Assembly (NCBI GenBank): GCA_000711775.1
Contig: ARYC01001254.1
Location: 1 to 64,000 of the forward strand
Origin: Oxytricha trifallax
Lineage: Eukaryota > Ciliophora > Spirotrichea > Sporadotrichida > Oxytrichidae
Length of the DNA stretch: 64,000 nucleotides
Direction: 5' to 3'
The notes under the pieces are model-generated. The model was not told the DNA's origin and made no database searches. It saw nothing but the letters and a program-made list of their open reading frames with translations. Positions 20,849 through 32,946 of this stretch are shown here, one piece after another. The position numbers and the translations under genes are program-made. Position 1 is the first letter of the stretch; each line of letters begins with the position of its first letter.

Positions 20849-23656
20849 TCAATATTCATCAGAGTTGATATCCTCATCGTCACTGGCAAATTCCTCACCA
20901 GATTGCAGTTTCTCATCTTCATCCCATACTTCCTCTCCATCATCCTCATCATCCATCTGATTGCCTCCTTTTACGCCTTTTTAACCCTGGGTTTGATTAT
21001 CCTCATCCCCATCTTCATCCACTGGATTGATGTTTTGAGGGAATTTCTCAGCTAATTTGGCCAGTTTCTTTCCTTCCTTGAGAATCTACTTCTGGAAGCG
21101 CTTGTTTGTGTTCTTTTCAATGTCTGTTGAAATAGTGCGTCTGTGTACTGGCTTCTTTTCAATTTCCTTCCATCTTTTGCTGGTGGCTGGCTTCATGGTC
21201 AACATCCAATCTGGTACATCAAGTCCCTATAAAGACATTTAAAGTTAAGGAATCAGTCAAATCAAAAGATGTGAAAAATTACTTAGAGAATAACATTAAA
21301 TTTCTTGATTTGAGCATTAAGTAAAAATGGGACAAATAAGAACTTACAGATTTCTTTAATAAATTGGCGAGATTTCTGAGGAATTCAGCATCATCATCTG
21401 TGAAATAAGTAATTGCTTTGCCTGCTTTTCCAGCTCTTCCTGTTCTTCCTATTCTATGAATGTAGCTGACTATGCTCTGTGGGAAATCATAGTTTACTAC
21501 TGTATTTACACCCTTGAAATCTATACCACGAGACATAAGATCTGTGGCGATCAGCACCCAGATTTTGCCCAGACGGAATTGCTTTATTATTTCATAGAAA
21601 TTAAGAATAGGTCCTTAAACATAAAATTATTTTGAAAAATTAAAAGTCTTACATTTGCAGTATATACTTAAAATAAATATTATTTCATCTCTTTCGTGCT
21701 TCTTTTTATCAGCATGTATAACATTTACATTCAATCCATCATAGATCATTTTATTTAAAAGTATCATGTTTTATTTCTTAGTTTAAAAAAGCATGAATAG
21801 TCATAAATTATCTTATTATTAAAAGATCAATTCATGATAAAGTTCCTTGGCTCTGTGCTTGGACTGTACAAATATAAGCATGGGAGGTTCAAAGCCATCA
21901 GCCAGTAATTCTCTCAAAGTGTGCAATTTACCCTGCTCATCTCCCACGTATTAAATTTACTGGTCGATCAGCTAGTTTGAAGCGTTTTTGATGCCCATTT
22001 GGATCTTTATAGGGTCTTCCATTCACTAGAAATTTAAGCAAATACTTTAATTGTTGTGATTGCTAAATAATTAATATACAGTTATATCAATTATTCAGAT
22101 AATAATTGATATATATCTTGAAAGTGTTATAAAATGGAATAATCATATGAAATAAATTAGCAATAAAAAACTAATATAATTTTCTTGGATTATAGTTCTT
22201 ACCAACTCTTCAATGCCAGGTTGCATGGTGGCAGAGAATAAAAACTTGCAGATTTTATATTGCTCATTTTATTACTCAAGAATTTAATCTACTTGCTCCA
22301 AGAATCCTAATTCAAATACTAAAATTATATCACAGTAAAAAAATACTGTATATATCTATTGTCCTTTAAAGTAATGCAAGTAATTTAATGATAATAAGAA
22401 ATCAAATTCAAACATCTTATCAGCTTCATCAACGACGAGAAATTCCAAATTATTCAATTTGTATTGTTGGCAGAGTTCAGCCAATTTCAAAGGTGTGGAT
22501 ATCAAAATCTCGCATGATTGAGTTAGTTAATTATTATTCAATTAAAAATTATTAAAAAAAAAAACAATAAATTTTAAGGTTAAAGCAGAATATCATAAAT
22601 GTTTTTTAATTTTTACATAAGTAAATTTGAACAATAAAGGACTCTTGATCTGTTGGAAAGAGACTCTTTCTAAGGAATCTAACTCTAGGAGATGTACTGT
22701 GACTCCCAATCTAACTGAACATTAAGAATTCTTTGTATAACTAAATAGTATTATCAATAAATTTCTTTAGCGATGCCAATTTATTATAAATTACAACTAA
22801 ATTGTGAGTTCACGAGTGGGTGAGACTACAACAGCCTTGAGACCATCTCCATTTTTCAATAAATGTAGCATAGGTGCAATAAAAGCAAGTGATTTTCCAC
22901 TTCCAGTTTCTGCCAAAACTATTGCTGAACGTCTATTGAATAATACTGGAATTGCTTGCATCTATAATCATATTAACTTATACACCTACCAAAAACAGAG
23001 TAAAATTTTAGAATTTGACTTTGAAAAAATTACTTTATAATACACAGGGGTGGGTTTTTTGAACCCGTTTTCCTTCAGCTTATGCATAAAGCTTTCACTA
23101 AGCCCACATTTTTCCTTGAGTTTACTGAAACTATCTAACAACTCTGGTACATTATCGCCCTCCACTTTGATTCTGTATTTCTTTCTGAGAGCATTCTCCA
23201 CCTCCCTCTTTTTATTCATTAAGTGTTTATATTCTTCCTAAATTTTATCCAGTATTTTCTATTTTTAAGTAGTTTTTAATTGCTACTTTAACTCTTTAAG
23301 CTGAGCTTTGATCTGTGGGAGTTCCTTGTCTGATTCGTAATTCAAGTAATCTCTGGGGTCAATTATTTCTTAAATTTCTTACTTAGCAATAATTTCATTG
23401 GCATTCGCTAATTACAATTACTATTACTTAAGCTTGTCTTTTTTGGCTTTCTGATTTTATTGCTTCTTGTTTTACTATGAATTACGCATAAAGATTTAAC
23501 TCAACTTAACATAATTGTGATAAAATTGAAAATAAATCATATGGGTTTAAGTATTCTATCAATAAATTGAGTAAAACTTACAAATAACTTGGCCACTGGA
23601 GCGATTTTATCTTTGCGGAAAGATGTGCCACTCTTTAATAACTAGAAGGTATTCAT
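20849..23656 (-). CDS. DDX52: DEAD-box ATP-dependent RNA helicase, Rok1/DDX52 type
   Basis: RNA helicases of this branch act in 18S rRNA processing in the nucleolus (family knowledge). From ATG 23656: '[20 protein letters not shown]', a Gln/Lys-rich coiled stretch, '[15 protein letters not shown]' (the Rok1-specific lead-in, about 23150-23190), Q motif 'GFKKPTPVQ', motif I 'AETGSGKS' (about 22890), 'SPTRELT' (about 22815), motif II '[10 protein letters not shown]' (about 22410-22440), motif III 'SAT' (about 22228), '[20 protein letters not shown]' (about 21690-21750), '[17 protein letters not shown]' (about 21510) and motif VI '[10 protein letters not shown]' (about 21440). The tail is basic then very acidic, ending 'DEDINSDEY' before TGA 20849-20851. 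Motifs appear in linear order, so the germline gene is not scrambled. Motif I has Ser in place of the usual Thr. IESs separate most motifs. Confidence 0.92.
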
Positions 23657-24041
23657 TATCAAAATATATTTATATTAATTATTTTCGCTTCATTTTAATA
23701 AATTAAAATTGTTAAAAAATAAAGATTCAATTATTATTTAAGCATATTAGAAATGAAAAATTAGAGTTTTTATCAATATTATCTAAACTTCTTATATTAA
23801 GAAAAAAATAAAACTTTTATTAATTTGAAATAAGTAATTAACTATTGCTATTTAATTTTAAAAATGGAAAATAAAAATTATAAGCTTGAAATTTAAATAT
23901 TTGTATTTAATTGTTTTATATTATATATGATTGAATTTTCAATATAATTAAAATAAATTTATATACCTTTATTATTGTTTTTTATAAATATTTAATAAAT
24001 ATTTGATTTTTGTATATGCATATTGTTTAAAGAATAATACA
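23657..24041. other. AT-rich divergent intergenic region
   Basis: Lies between the starts of the helicase (minus) and the coiled-coil gene (plus). Almost pure A/T. No recognisable signal. Confidence 0.4.
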
Positions 24042-27000
24042 ATGGTGGATAAAAAGCAAGCAGATCTACTGTCTTTAGCACTTAAGGAACAAGACCACTC
24101 CTCTATTAATGACGATGATTAATCTCTGAAGACTATTGCAGAAGAGGAATATATGAATTTCAATACTAAGCAAATTATTAAACTAGAAAACTTCTATGTG
24201 CCTATGGATCTTACCGATTGTCTTCTAACTAGTAAAATAATAATAAAGAAATTATTTAGGGGGTTTTGGGGTTTAAATATTATTGAGATAGAGTAACTAT
24301 ATAATAAAGTTTCAAATTTAAAATTGACTAGTAAGAGGCCACCACATGTGGATGAAAAATAATTTAATAAGTTAATGCATTAAACTCTCTAAGGTCTTGC
24401 CAATAGAATCAATCATCACTAACATATATACTCATTATAATTTTGCAAGAGCTTTCATAAAGTTTATTTAGATATCCTGTTTAATTTAATGTTTAATTTC
24501 TTTGATTTAGTATAAATTTTATGTTTATATCAAACAAATCCACTTTGACATCTTAGATGTACTGAACGGTGAACTAAAAACGAGACCTACTTACCGCTAG
24601 ACAATCGAGAATTTCAGGTTAAATATACCTAGAATAAAGGAAGCCAGAGTTTAAGAAAGAGATGAACAGCTTACTGCCAAAAACAGTTAGAGAAAGCCAT
24701 TCAATTATATACGCTTTTTTTATTTATATAGTAGTTACAGAGTGAAAAATATATATGATAAGTGTATAAAATTGAAAGACGACTCCATAGTGAAAATGGT
24801 TAGTGACAGGTACTTTGCAAAAGACAATAAATTCCTGGCTGTGGATGGAATAAAGAGCAAAGATCCAAATTTATGTGAACTATATGTGGACACTCATTAC
24901 ATCGACTATATGCTCAATAATTTGAATTAAGAATCGTAGTTTCTTTTTGAAGAGGTAAAGAGAAAAGTTAATCTAAATAATTATTCATTATAATAACTCA
25001 TTGTGTTTTGTGTTCTTCACTATTTTATGATATGATGTATGTAATTTTTTAAAAGTTGAGGACAACACAACGAATATAAATAAGCTTTTAGATTCACATG
25101 AGAGGGAGTATAAGTGGATTTAGACTTAGATGTTTCGCACAATAAAACAATCTAATAAAACTAATAATTTGCTTACTAGGACTGTGCTTAACAAGTTTAT
25201 TTATTAACGAAAGAAGTTGCTGTATTTTATCTTAAAATGATTACAAAGGTCAGTTGTTCATAAATTAGAAATAATAAATGATTTTTTATTGTATGGAGAA
25301 TGGAAGAGACATATATTAATGAAATAAACCAGAGACCATAAAATGAAACACATGATAAGTATTTTCTACAAATTTCACGCTTAACAAGCAATGAATATTA
25401 TAAAGGCAAAAGTTAGAAAATTCGCTTTAGTAAAGGATCATGGTAGAATAGAGGGCGCTTATATACTCATTGATGAGATGAAGGGATAGTTAAAAAGATT
25501 CGATAGAGCTATGGAGAGGATGTACAGAGAGAAAAGTGATAGAGAGGACTTTGAGAAACTTAAATTAAGTGTAGATGCAAACCGTGCTAAAACATTGTTC
25601 AATCTTAATTAGTCATATAATATAATAAGAAGTAGTCATCTTAAGATTTAAATAATCGTAATCTTAGATAGCAGTAAATTTACAAGAGAATATTTTTTTA
25701 TGAATGACATGAAGGAACTGTTTGATAGTAGTATAATATAGTTCAAAGAATCTCTTGAGATAGAAAAACAAAAAATGCGAGAAGCTTTCTAGTTTATGAT
25801 ATAGGAGACAGATGAAAAAATTGACAAAAAAGACATGAGAAGTTTTCACTCTCGTATAGATAAACTTGAAATGCAGCTGCATTAACTAACATTGGAAAAC
25901 AGTAAATTAAAGGAAAAACAATCTAATGATAGAATGGAATTTACAATGAATCGATACTATGATGAGTTATAGTTTTCAAAGTAAAAGATTGCATTTTAGA
26001 ATAAGATAATGATGATATACGCTAAAAGGTAGATTACTTTATTCATGTCATATAAACTTCATAAGGGTTAATGAGTAAATCTTAAAGGGATTTTGATGAT
26101 ATAAGATAAGCGAATCAGTCAGAGTCTTTTGCAGTTGTGCCTTTTAGCAATAATAACATTCAATCCAAATTTTTGAACACAAGAAGTGGAGAAAATACCA
26201 GATTCAGAAGGCGCCAGTAGAGTGCTGAAGATTTATCAGAAACGCTAAATATCGTTGGAGCAAACAAAAATTCTCTAAATCATTTGAACAGTGGAAATTT
26301 TAACACTTAAATTAAGACTACAGACCTTCAACTTCATGGGGAGGCACTGCTCGATTGTTTCTTCTCGACCAAAGACTAATCAATAGAAAGCCCGCTAGTA
26401 AATGAACAATACGAATCTCTCTGCTACTGTGAGAGATATCTAATCTGCAAAGCATAAAAGAGCATAGAGCACGATTGATACTGGGATGAACTTACATAGT
26501 CAAAATTTGTAAAGTGGAAATAACTTCTTTATAACTGCTACTCCATTACATATAAATGATGGCTCAACCACAGCAAATACAGCAACAGCAAAAGGAATGC
26601 CTTTATCTAATAAACAATTTTAAATGAAGGATTCATAGACTGGAACAAGCATGAAGATGCACATGAAAAATGCAAGTATCTCTCAACGACCAAGTTATGG
26701 CATTTTGAACAGAGAAATTCCAAAGCAAGTAACAACAATTAATATCAAGCCTCCAATAGTTGAAAAAGAAGGTGTTTCTTAATTGGGCTAAAGATCACAG
26801 CATGATACCACCCCAAATAACTAGCTTGCACTTTATAACCCTGATGTACTCAATTCGTATCTGTCTAATCCAGCATCTTTAAATAAAAACGAGAAGCTTA
26901 ATCAGACGTAGCCCAACATAACAAATATAGAGTTAAACCTCCCTTCTAAAACTAGTCAAGTCAAACATTACGAGGATAATTCAAAAGACCGTCAAGTCTA

Positions 27001-27541
27001 TAGTCTAAATCCCTCTCTTAATAAACGAATAAAAACAAAGAAAATCGAAGACCTCAGGAAAATAGCAGTTACAAACATAAAGAAATCTCTTACTTTAATG
27101 TCAAATAGTGTAACGAATAGACAGGGTTCAGGATTTGCATCAGTTAATTAAACTCGCTAGCATGGACAAGGTTTAGCAAATCGTAGTAGTTCTTATAAAG
27201 GGGATTTTCATAATAATGATTATGATTAAAACTAACAGATAGAGGGATTTGGAGATTTACCAAAAAGTATTGGATAGATAAGAAAGGACTAAAAATATCG
27301 TAGGAAACTTAGCGGAAGGCCCTCACATGGAAATTAATCTCAATTTAAAAAACATGTTAATAACTATATTGGAATCTAAATCAACGCAAAATTCAATAAT
27401 TTATAATTATAATTTAAGTGAAATCAAGGACTACTTTCAGCTGAGAGACTTAAAAATGGAGGTATAATAAATGATAACTCTAATTTAAATACAAATCAAT
27501 TGATGCTATTATAACAAGAAAATTTATTTGGCCTTATGTGA
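24042..27541 (+). CDS. large coiled-coil protein with disordered Asn/Ser-rich C-terminus, unrecognised
   Basis: Starts 'MVDKKQADLLSLALKEQDHS' at 24042. After a 280-bp IES (about 24235-24510) it continues 'DILDVLNGELKTRPTYRQTI', then 'KNIYDKCIKLKDDSIVKMVS' (24742 onward). From about 25390 there are heptad-like helices: 'KAKVRKFALVKDHGRIEGAY', 'EKQKMREAFQFMIQETDEKI', 'IDKLEMQLHQLTLENSKLKE'. From about 26050 onward the protein turns to Ser/Asn/Gln/Lys-rich disorder for about 480 residues and ends 'LMLLQQENLFGLM' at TGA 27539-27541. IESs are seen near 24710-24740, 24960-25050, 25240-25310, 25630-25665, 26050-26095 and about 26400. No catalytic domain recognised. Length about 1,000 residues suggests a structural or scaffold protein; the role is not determined. 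Confidence 0.7.
24235..24510. other. IES containing a single telomere-like GGGGTTTTGGGG
   Basis: Frame-breaking AT-rich segment between two coding parts. At 24259-24275 it carries GGGGGTTTTGGGGTTT, one and a half telomeric units, without an inverted partner nearby and without the TBE subterminal sequence. Borders are approximate. Confidence 0.55.
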
Positions 27542-27901
27542 GAAATGAAAAATCTTCTAGTTTTAGATTTTTTAATTTCTTTATTTTATTATTTATGCAG
27601 ATTTTATTTTTACTTGACCCAAATATTTATACTTTGCTTCTTTAATTTGCGAAATTTGTGTATATTCTTATATTATTCTTAAATCTTATAATTCTTGAGT
27701 CGTTTGATCATTCAATTTATTTAACATTATAATTTAAGGGTAAATTTAAAGCTTATTTTCATCGATAATTATTTGAAGTTTATCAAATCATTATAAAAAT
27801 ACATAAATGTAATTAACTCATTATTTAACACCCATAGTCTAATAATTTATTTAACTTAAGAATAACATTCAAATAAACTTAAAATACAAAATAATTGAAA
27901 A
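27542..27901. other. AT-rich intergenic spacer
   Basis: Between two genes on the same strand. Nothing recognisable. Confidence 0.4.
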
Positions 27902-29569
27902 ATGGGAAATTGTGCTGGCTATTGCACTGGTTGCAAATTTTAATAAAATTAGAAATTTACCATGAATTTCTTTTCAAATTGACTTGTTTGTATTTGAGTA
28001 TTAACTTTTATGTATATTTAGCAAAGACGAAAATTAACAAAGATATGACAATAATTAAGTGCGTAATTCATTAATGGAAAAAGATCGAATAGTAGGAGAA
28101 GAATTTGGAGGGGAGAGATATTCTGGTCACGCTGAATATAACAACATATAATATTTAGCATCCCTTTCTACTAGATTTTATAGAGACATTTATAAAATAA
28201 TAAAATGAAAGAAACAACAATGGATAATAGAAATAACAATTCAGCAACCAATAGGAATAGATAGGAAATTATGCAGCCTCAAATCAGCATGGCAGCAGTC
28301 AACTCAAATAACTCAAAAAACCTAATAAAGATTAACACTATTGTTAATTTAGATTTGATTTGTATCTTTAAATTGAAATAGCTTTAATTTTATACTTTGA
28401 CTTACTTTTGCTTTACTTTATGAGAATATTCCCAGAATTAACAGCAAAGAGGTAAGATAATATTGATTTATTATAAAAAATTCAATATTTAGCTTCAGAT
28501 TTCTTATATGAATCAGGGATGGCATTACCTCAAGGAGGGGGACTTACTTAATCTTAAGAAGGCCTTGAGGTCATTGATGATCAGGGGAGGATATAGATGG
28601 GGCCAATTACTCTGAAAAATAATGCAGTTTACACTGGTTAATGGTTGAATAACATGAGAGATGGATAAGGGAGCCAACTTTGGCCTGATGGCTCACACTA
28701 TGAAGGGGAATACGTAGTTAATTTTATTTATAAATTGTTTCATGTTAAAAGTAAATTTTTAAATGGCGAAATGACAAAGCTAATGGCTTTGGGAAGTTAG
28801 AGCATGCAGACGGAGACGTGTACGAGGGTGAATGGCGAGATGACAAAGCGCACGGAAAAGGAACTTATTCGCATGCAAATGGTGCTTATTACAATGGAGA
28901 ATGGATCGATGATAAACAGCACGGACTTGGAATGGAAAGTTGGCCAGATGGAGCAAAGTACGAAGGGCAGTATAGGGACGGCAAGAAAGATGGCAAAGGA
29001 AAGTTAACATTTGCTGATGGATCGTACTATGAGGGAGAATTTAAGTCAAATGAGATAAATGGCACAGGAAAATATTATTGGCCTGATGGGAAATTCTATG
29101 ATGGTCAGTGGCTCAAGAATAAAATGCGTAATATTTAATTTACTGCTTTTAATACAGCTTTTAATGCCGTGATTTATTAGAGTTTATATTTTACTTATGA
29201 TAAAATGCACGGCAGAGGACTATTAATATGGAAAGACGGGAAAAGGTACGATGGCGATTTCGTAAATGACAAACGTGAAGGTCAAGGCACTTTCAGTTGG
29301 ACAGACGGTCGTTAGTATGTAGGATAATGGAGACAAGGCAAATAACATGGCAATGGAGTTTACATCAGTAAAGAAGGCTAGAGAAAGGTTGGAGAATGGA
29401 ATAATGGTAAAACTATAATTAAATTAAAATTTATATTGTTTTAAGCAGGTTCTTACCTTTATGTTACTAAAAACTATAAATATTTTATGTACTTTTTAAA
29501 AATGGTAAGAAAATATAATGGTTAGAAGGCGATGATGGAAATAGCGATGGTGGAAATGAAGGGAACTGA
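27902..29569 (+). CDS. MORN-repeat protein with a lipid-modifiable N-terminus
   Basis: MORN repeats bind membranes or form filaments at ciliate and apicomplexan cortices. The ATG at 27902 gives '[13 protein letters not shown]': Gly2 plus Cys residues fit N-myristoylation with palmitoylation. Later segments read '[20 protein letters not shown]' (about 28075), '[20 protein letters not shown]' (about 28230) and '[20 protein letters not shown]' (about 28580), then about nine MORN units from 28630 to 29400 of the form YEGEWxxxxxHGxGxxxxxDG: '[20 protein letters not shown]', '[20 protein letters not shown]', '[20 protein letters not shown]' and others. The end is '[12 protein letters not shown]' and TGA 29567-29569. 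IESs lie at about 27965-28020, 28150-28210, 28320-28495, 28715-28765, 29130-29195 and 29405-29520. Similar MGNC-start MORN proteins are known from alveolates. The first segments could belong to a separate upstream gene; I judge one gene more likely. Confidence 0.85.
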
Positions 29570-29593
29570 ATTTTAAGTTTATCAGTGTAAATA

Positions 29594-30008
29594 TTTTAGG
29601 AATACATTCGAAATTGGGAAATTATTTATATTTAAATTAATAATAAATTAAAATCTGTACAGTTAAAGTTGACCAATTTAAACGATCTTGGGCTCATTAG
29701 ATAGAGAATTCAAAATTAAGTTGGCTTTATTTTTGGCGGTACTATTTTATCGCATCATTGGTGTGTGTTAACTTCACTTTAATTAAACGCATCTAAATTC
29801 AATATATTAAACACACAAATTAAAGTCAAGATAACTCACTCCCTCGATGAGATAAAATAGTACCGCCAATAGTAAAGTCCAGCTAATTATGAATTCTCTA
29901 TCGAATGAGCCCAAGATCGTTTAAATTGGCCAACTTTAACTGCCAAGATTTTAATTTATTATTAATTTAAATATAAATAATTTCCCAATTTCGAATGTAT
30001 TCCTATAA
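29594..30008. mobile_element. 415-bp TA-flanked foldback MITE, copy 2
   Basis: TA at 29592-29593 and 30009-30010 flank an inverted repeat whose ends read TTTTAGGAATACATTCG and, on the other strand, TTATAGGAATACATTCG. The internal blocks AGAGAATTCAAAATTA and GGCGGTACTATTTTATC recur in both arms. It shares its terminal TAGGAATA, the internal GAGAATTCAAAATTA and GGCGGTAC or GGTGGTAC blocks, and its size with copy 1 at 7405-7821, so they are one family. No protein is encoded. It lies 23 bp after the MORN stop codon, outside coding sequence. Confidence 0.87.
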
Positions 30009-30010
30009 TA

Positions 30011-30480
30011 ATAAACTTTTTTTTCGAGAATTGTATAATTAGACAAAGCTTAAGGTCAATATAATCACGCTAATTACAGAACACATTAATTAGAATTATT
30101 GTGTAATTTACCATTAAAATCGCATTTATCTTTTTAACTCAAAATATTAGGATATTTTAATAATAGAATTTAAAGTAAGAAACATGCTAATTATGTAAAG
30201 ATAAATATCAATACTTAATATTTACATTAATTGGATAACTAATAATTCTTGAAATATAATAGTAAATTGAAAACATTCTATATATAATTTATCTATCTAT
30301 CTTCTCGATAGTTTAAAATATTCTTAGATATATCTTTAATATACTTTTTTATGCTATTTAAAGCTTAATAAAGTGCATACATCATCACTTTAATTTGAAT
30401 TTATAAATCTTTGGCAATCATAAAAATCATTAATTAAAGTCAAACCTAAAAATTTGTCAAGAATATATCGTTTGTTACGA
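30011..30480. other. AT-rich intergenic region upstream of acyl-CoA oxidase
   Basis: No coding signal. Presumably holds the promoter of the next gene. Confidence 0.4.
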
Positions 30481-32790
30481 ATGAGCCAATAAAGCAAGAT
30501 TGATAACTAAGAGTTCGCTGATATTATCTTTGGAGATAAAGTTGAGAAGAGAACTAAATGGATGGAAATCCTGAAGGATCCAGTTTTTATAAGCAAATTT
30601 TACAATTAATAATCATGCAGATTTTTTATTAGAAATTCTAAGACTAAAATGTCGGAGGAATTAAAGGAAAAATTATCAATAAAATTTTAGTTTTCGTTCC
30701 TAGATGGAACGTGAGTTTGAGCGAGACAAGAGACCGTGCATATAATATGCTCTCAAAAGTAACTTCCTCAAAGTTAGTATCAGTCACTGATTTCATTCAC
30801 GACCCCACTAACATCTTCACAGCTAATTGGTTTTAAGAAATATAATATTTCACAGAATTATTGTGTATCAAAGTCTAACAAATAAAATATATATAAAGCT
30901 CATGAGTTCCTTGGTCAAGTTAATCCATCTACTGGAACTAAGTTTACAGTGCAATTCAATTTGTTTGGAGGCACAATCGTTGGCTTGCACACAGAGAGAC
31001 ATAAATTTTTGTTTCCTAAAATTGATGATCTTAGCATTATGGGATGCTTCTGCTTGACTGAGTTTTATTTATGAAAAAATATCTTTAAAATTTCCACATG
31101 AGCAAATAAAAAAACTTTAATATGCTTTTATCCTTAATAATTAGGACTATTAATCATACTCATTATATAAATATATAATGAAGTTAGGCTATGGAAATAA
31201 TGCAGTGAAGATGGAAACAACAGTTACTTATGACGATACCAAGCAAGAGTTCATCGTGAACACCCCCACTCCCCTCAGTCAAAAATATTGGATCACAAAC
31301 TCAGTTTGCCATGCCAATCACGCAGTAGTTTTTGGGTAGACTATTGTTAAAGGAAAGAACGAAGGTGTCAATGCTTTCTTAGTCAGAATTAGAGATGACA
31401 AGGGACAAACACTGCCAGGGGTAAAGATTGTTGATATGGGAGTCAAACTAGGTCTTAATGGTGTTGATAATGGAGCACTTTTCTTCACCAATTCATATTC
31501 AATTTTTATCTATCATATGCATCTATGTTTTAAGTGTCATATTTTTCTTAATAAGTCAAAATAAATTGAGAATTTATCAATGAATGTGAGAATCCCACGT
31601 GTTTACATGTTGAATAAGTACAGTGACGTCGATGAAAATGGTGTTTTCCATAGTGAAACAAAAAATATTCCCTCAAGATTCTTCAAGGTTACTGAGAGAT
31701 TGGTTTCTGGAAGACTTTGTATTGCCTCTCTTGCCATGGGAGGCACTAGATCATGTCTCTACATTGGAATCATAAACACTTTTAGTAACTTAACTCAGAA
31801 ATATTTAAAAGAGTTATATTTTTAATCAAGTACGCAATGCAAAGATTAGGAGTTGGTATTTCAGGAGATAGTGATACACCTATTTTTAATTACTAATTGC
31901 AGTAAAATGCACTTTTGCCTCTTTTAGCTAGATCTATCTCACTTAACATAGCTCATAACAAAACTAAGGAGATATTTGCCAATCCTTAAGGCCATGATCA
32001 CGAGCTACTTATGATGTGTTGCATTGACAAATGCCTTGTAGTCTGGAATTTCGAGAAAGTTATTACAACTTGCAGAGAGAGAACAGGTGGCCAAGGCTAC
32101 TTAGCTTGCAATAGATTCGGAGATTATCTTGCTTTAGCTCATGCTGCAATGACTGCCGAAGGTGATAACAGAGTACTCATGACTAAAATCGTTAAGGACA
32201 TGATGACCAACATTAAAAAGAAGAGATCTTCATTGCCCAAGATGCAATATTGTCCTAAGAATTAACTTCCCAGTTTCACTGATGTCACCACTTTAGAAAT
32301 CTTACTTGACATCATGAAGTACAGGGAAATCTCCCTATTCAATTCATTAATTCAATTCTTGCATTAGAAGACTCAAGTTGAAAAGAAGCCTCAATTCAAC
32401 GTTATGATGTTCGAAGCTTCTGATTTAATTTAAAGCCTTGCCTTCGCCTATGGTGAAAGATAAGCAATGTAATTCTGTATTGACCAACTCGCTCTAGTAA
32501 AAAACGAAGGAGTTAAAAAGACTTTTGAGCTAACCTTCAGAATCTTTGGTATTGAAGCAATCATTAGAGATTCAAGTTTCTATCTCTCTGAGTAAGTTGT
32601 CAGTCCATAGGGAATCAAGAATGCAATTCTCACACTATAGTCTTTGATTAAGAAGTTAGCTCCACTTACTAATGACATTATTGAGCATATGAATGTACCA
32701 ACTCATGCTCTTTACACCCCAATTGCTTCAGATTACGTTAAGTATAACCAAGAACCCCACTATGGTGAGGTCTACGACGCTAAATTGTGA
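30481..32790 (+). CDS. ACOX: peroxisomal acyl-CoA oxidase
   Basis: FAD enzyme of peroxisomal beta-oxidation that turns acyl-CoA to trans-2-enoyl-CoA with release of hydrogen peroxide. Starts '[20 protein letters not shown]' (30481). Family blocks in order: '[20 protein letters not shown]' and '[12 protein letters not shown]' (about 30940-31060), '[18 protein letters not shown]' (about 31185), '[17 protein letters not shown]' (about 31250), 'HAVVFGQTIV', '[20 protein letters not shown]', '[14 protein letters not shown]', '[20 protein letters not shown]' (31583 onward), '[13 protein letters not shown]' and '[11 protein letters not shown]' (about 32150), where the Glu is in the place of the catalytic base. 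The end is '[12 protein letters not shown]' before TGA 32788-32790. The terminal Ala-Lys-Leu is a PTS1 peroxisome import signal. IESs occur at about 30615-30640, 30820-30885, 31062-31180, 31495-31575, 31775-31825 and 31880-31925. From 31930 to the end the coding is continuous. Confidence 0.95.
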
Positions 32791-32946
32791 GAAAGCTTGA
32801 TAAATTTTCATGAAATTAGTATTAAAATTAATGATATTAAAAGTTTATCAATAAGTTACTTCAAGAATATTTACTATTTTAGTCCTATTTTATCTAGTTA
32901 AATCCTAAATATTTTACATCAATAGTAAATAATTATAATTATTAAT

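Noticed and set aside
28780-29010. Open frames on both strands across the MORN repeats
   Set aside because: They are shadows of the repetitive MORN coding; only the plus frame with YEGEW units makes sense.
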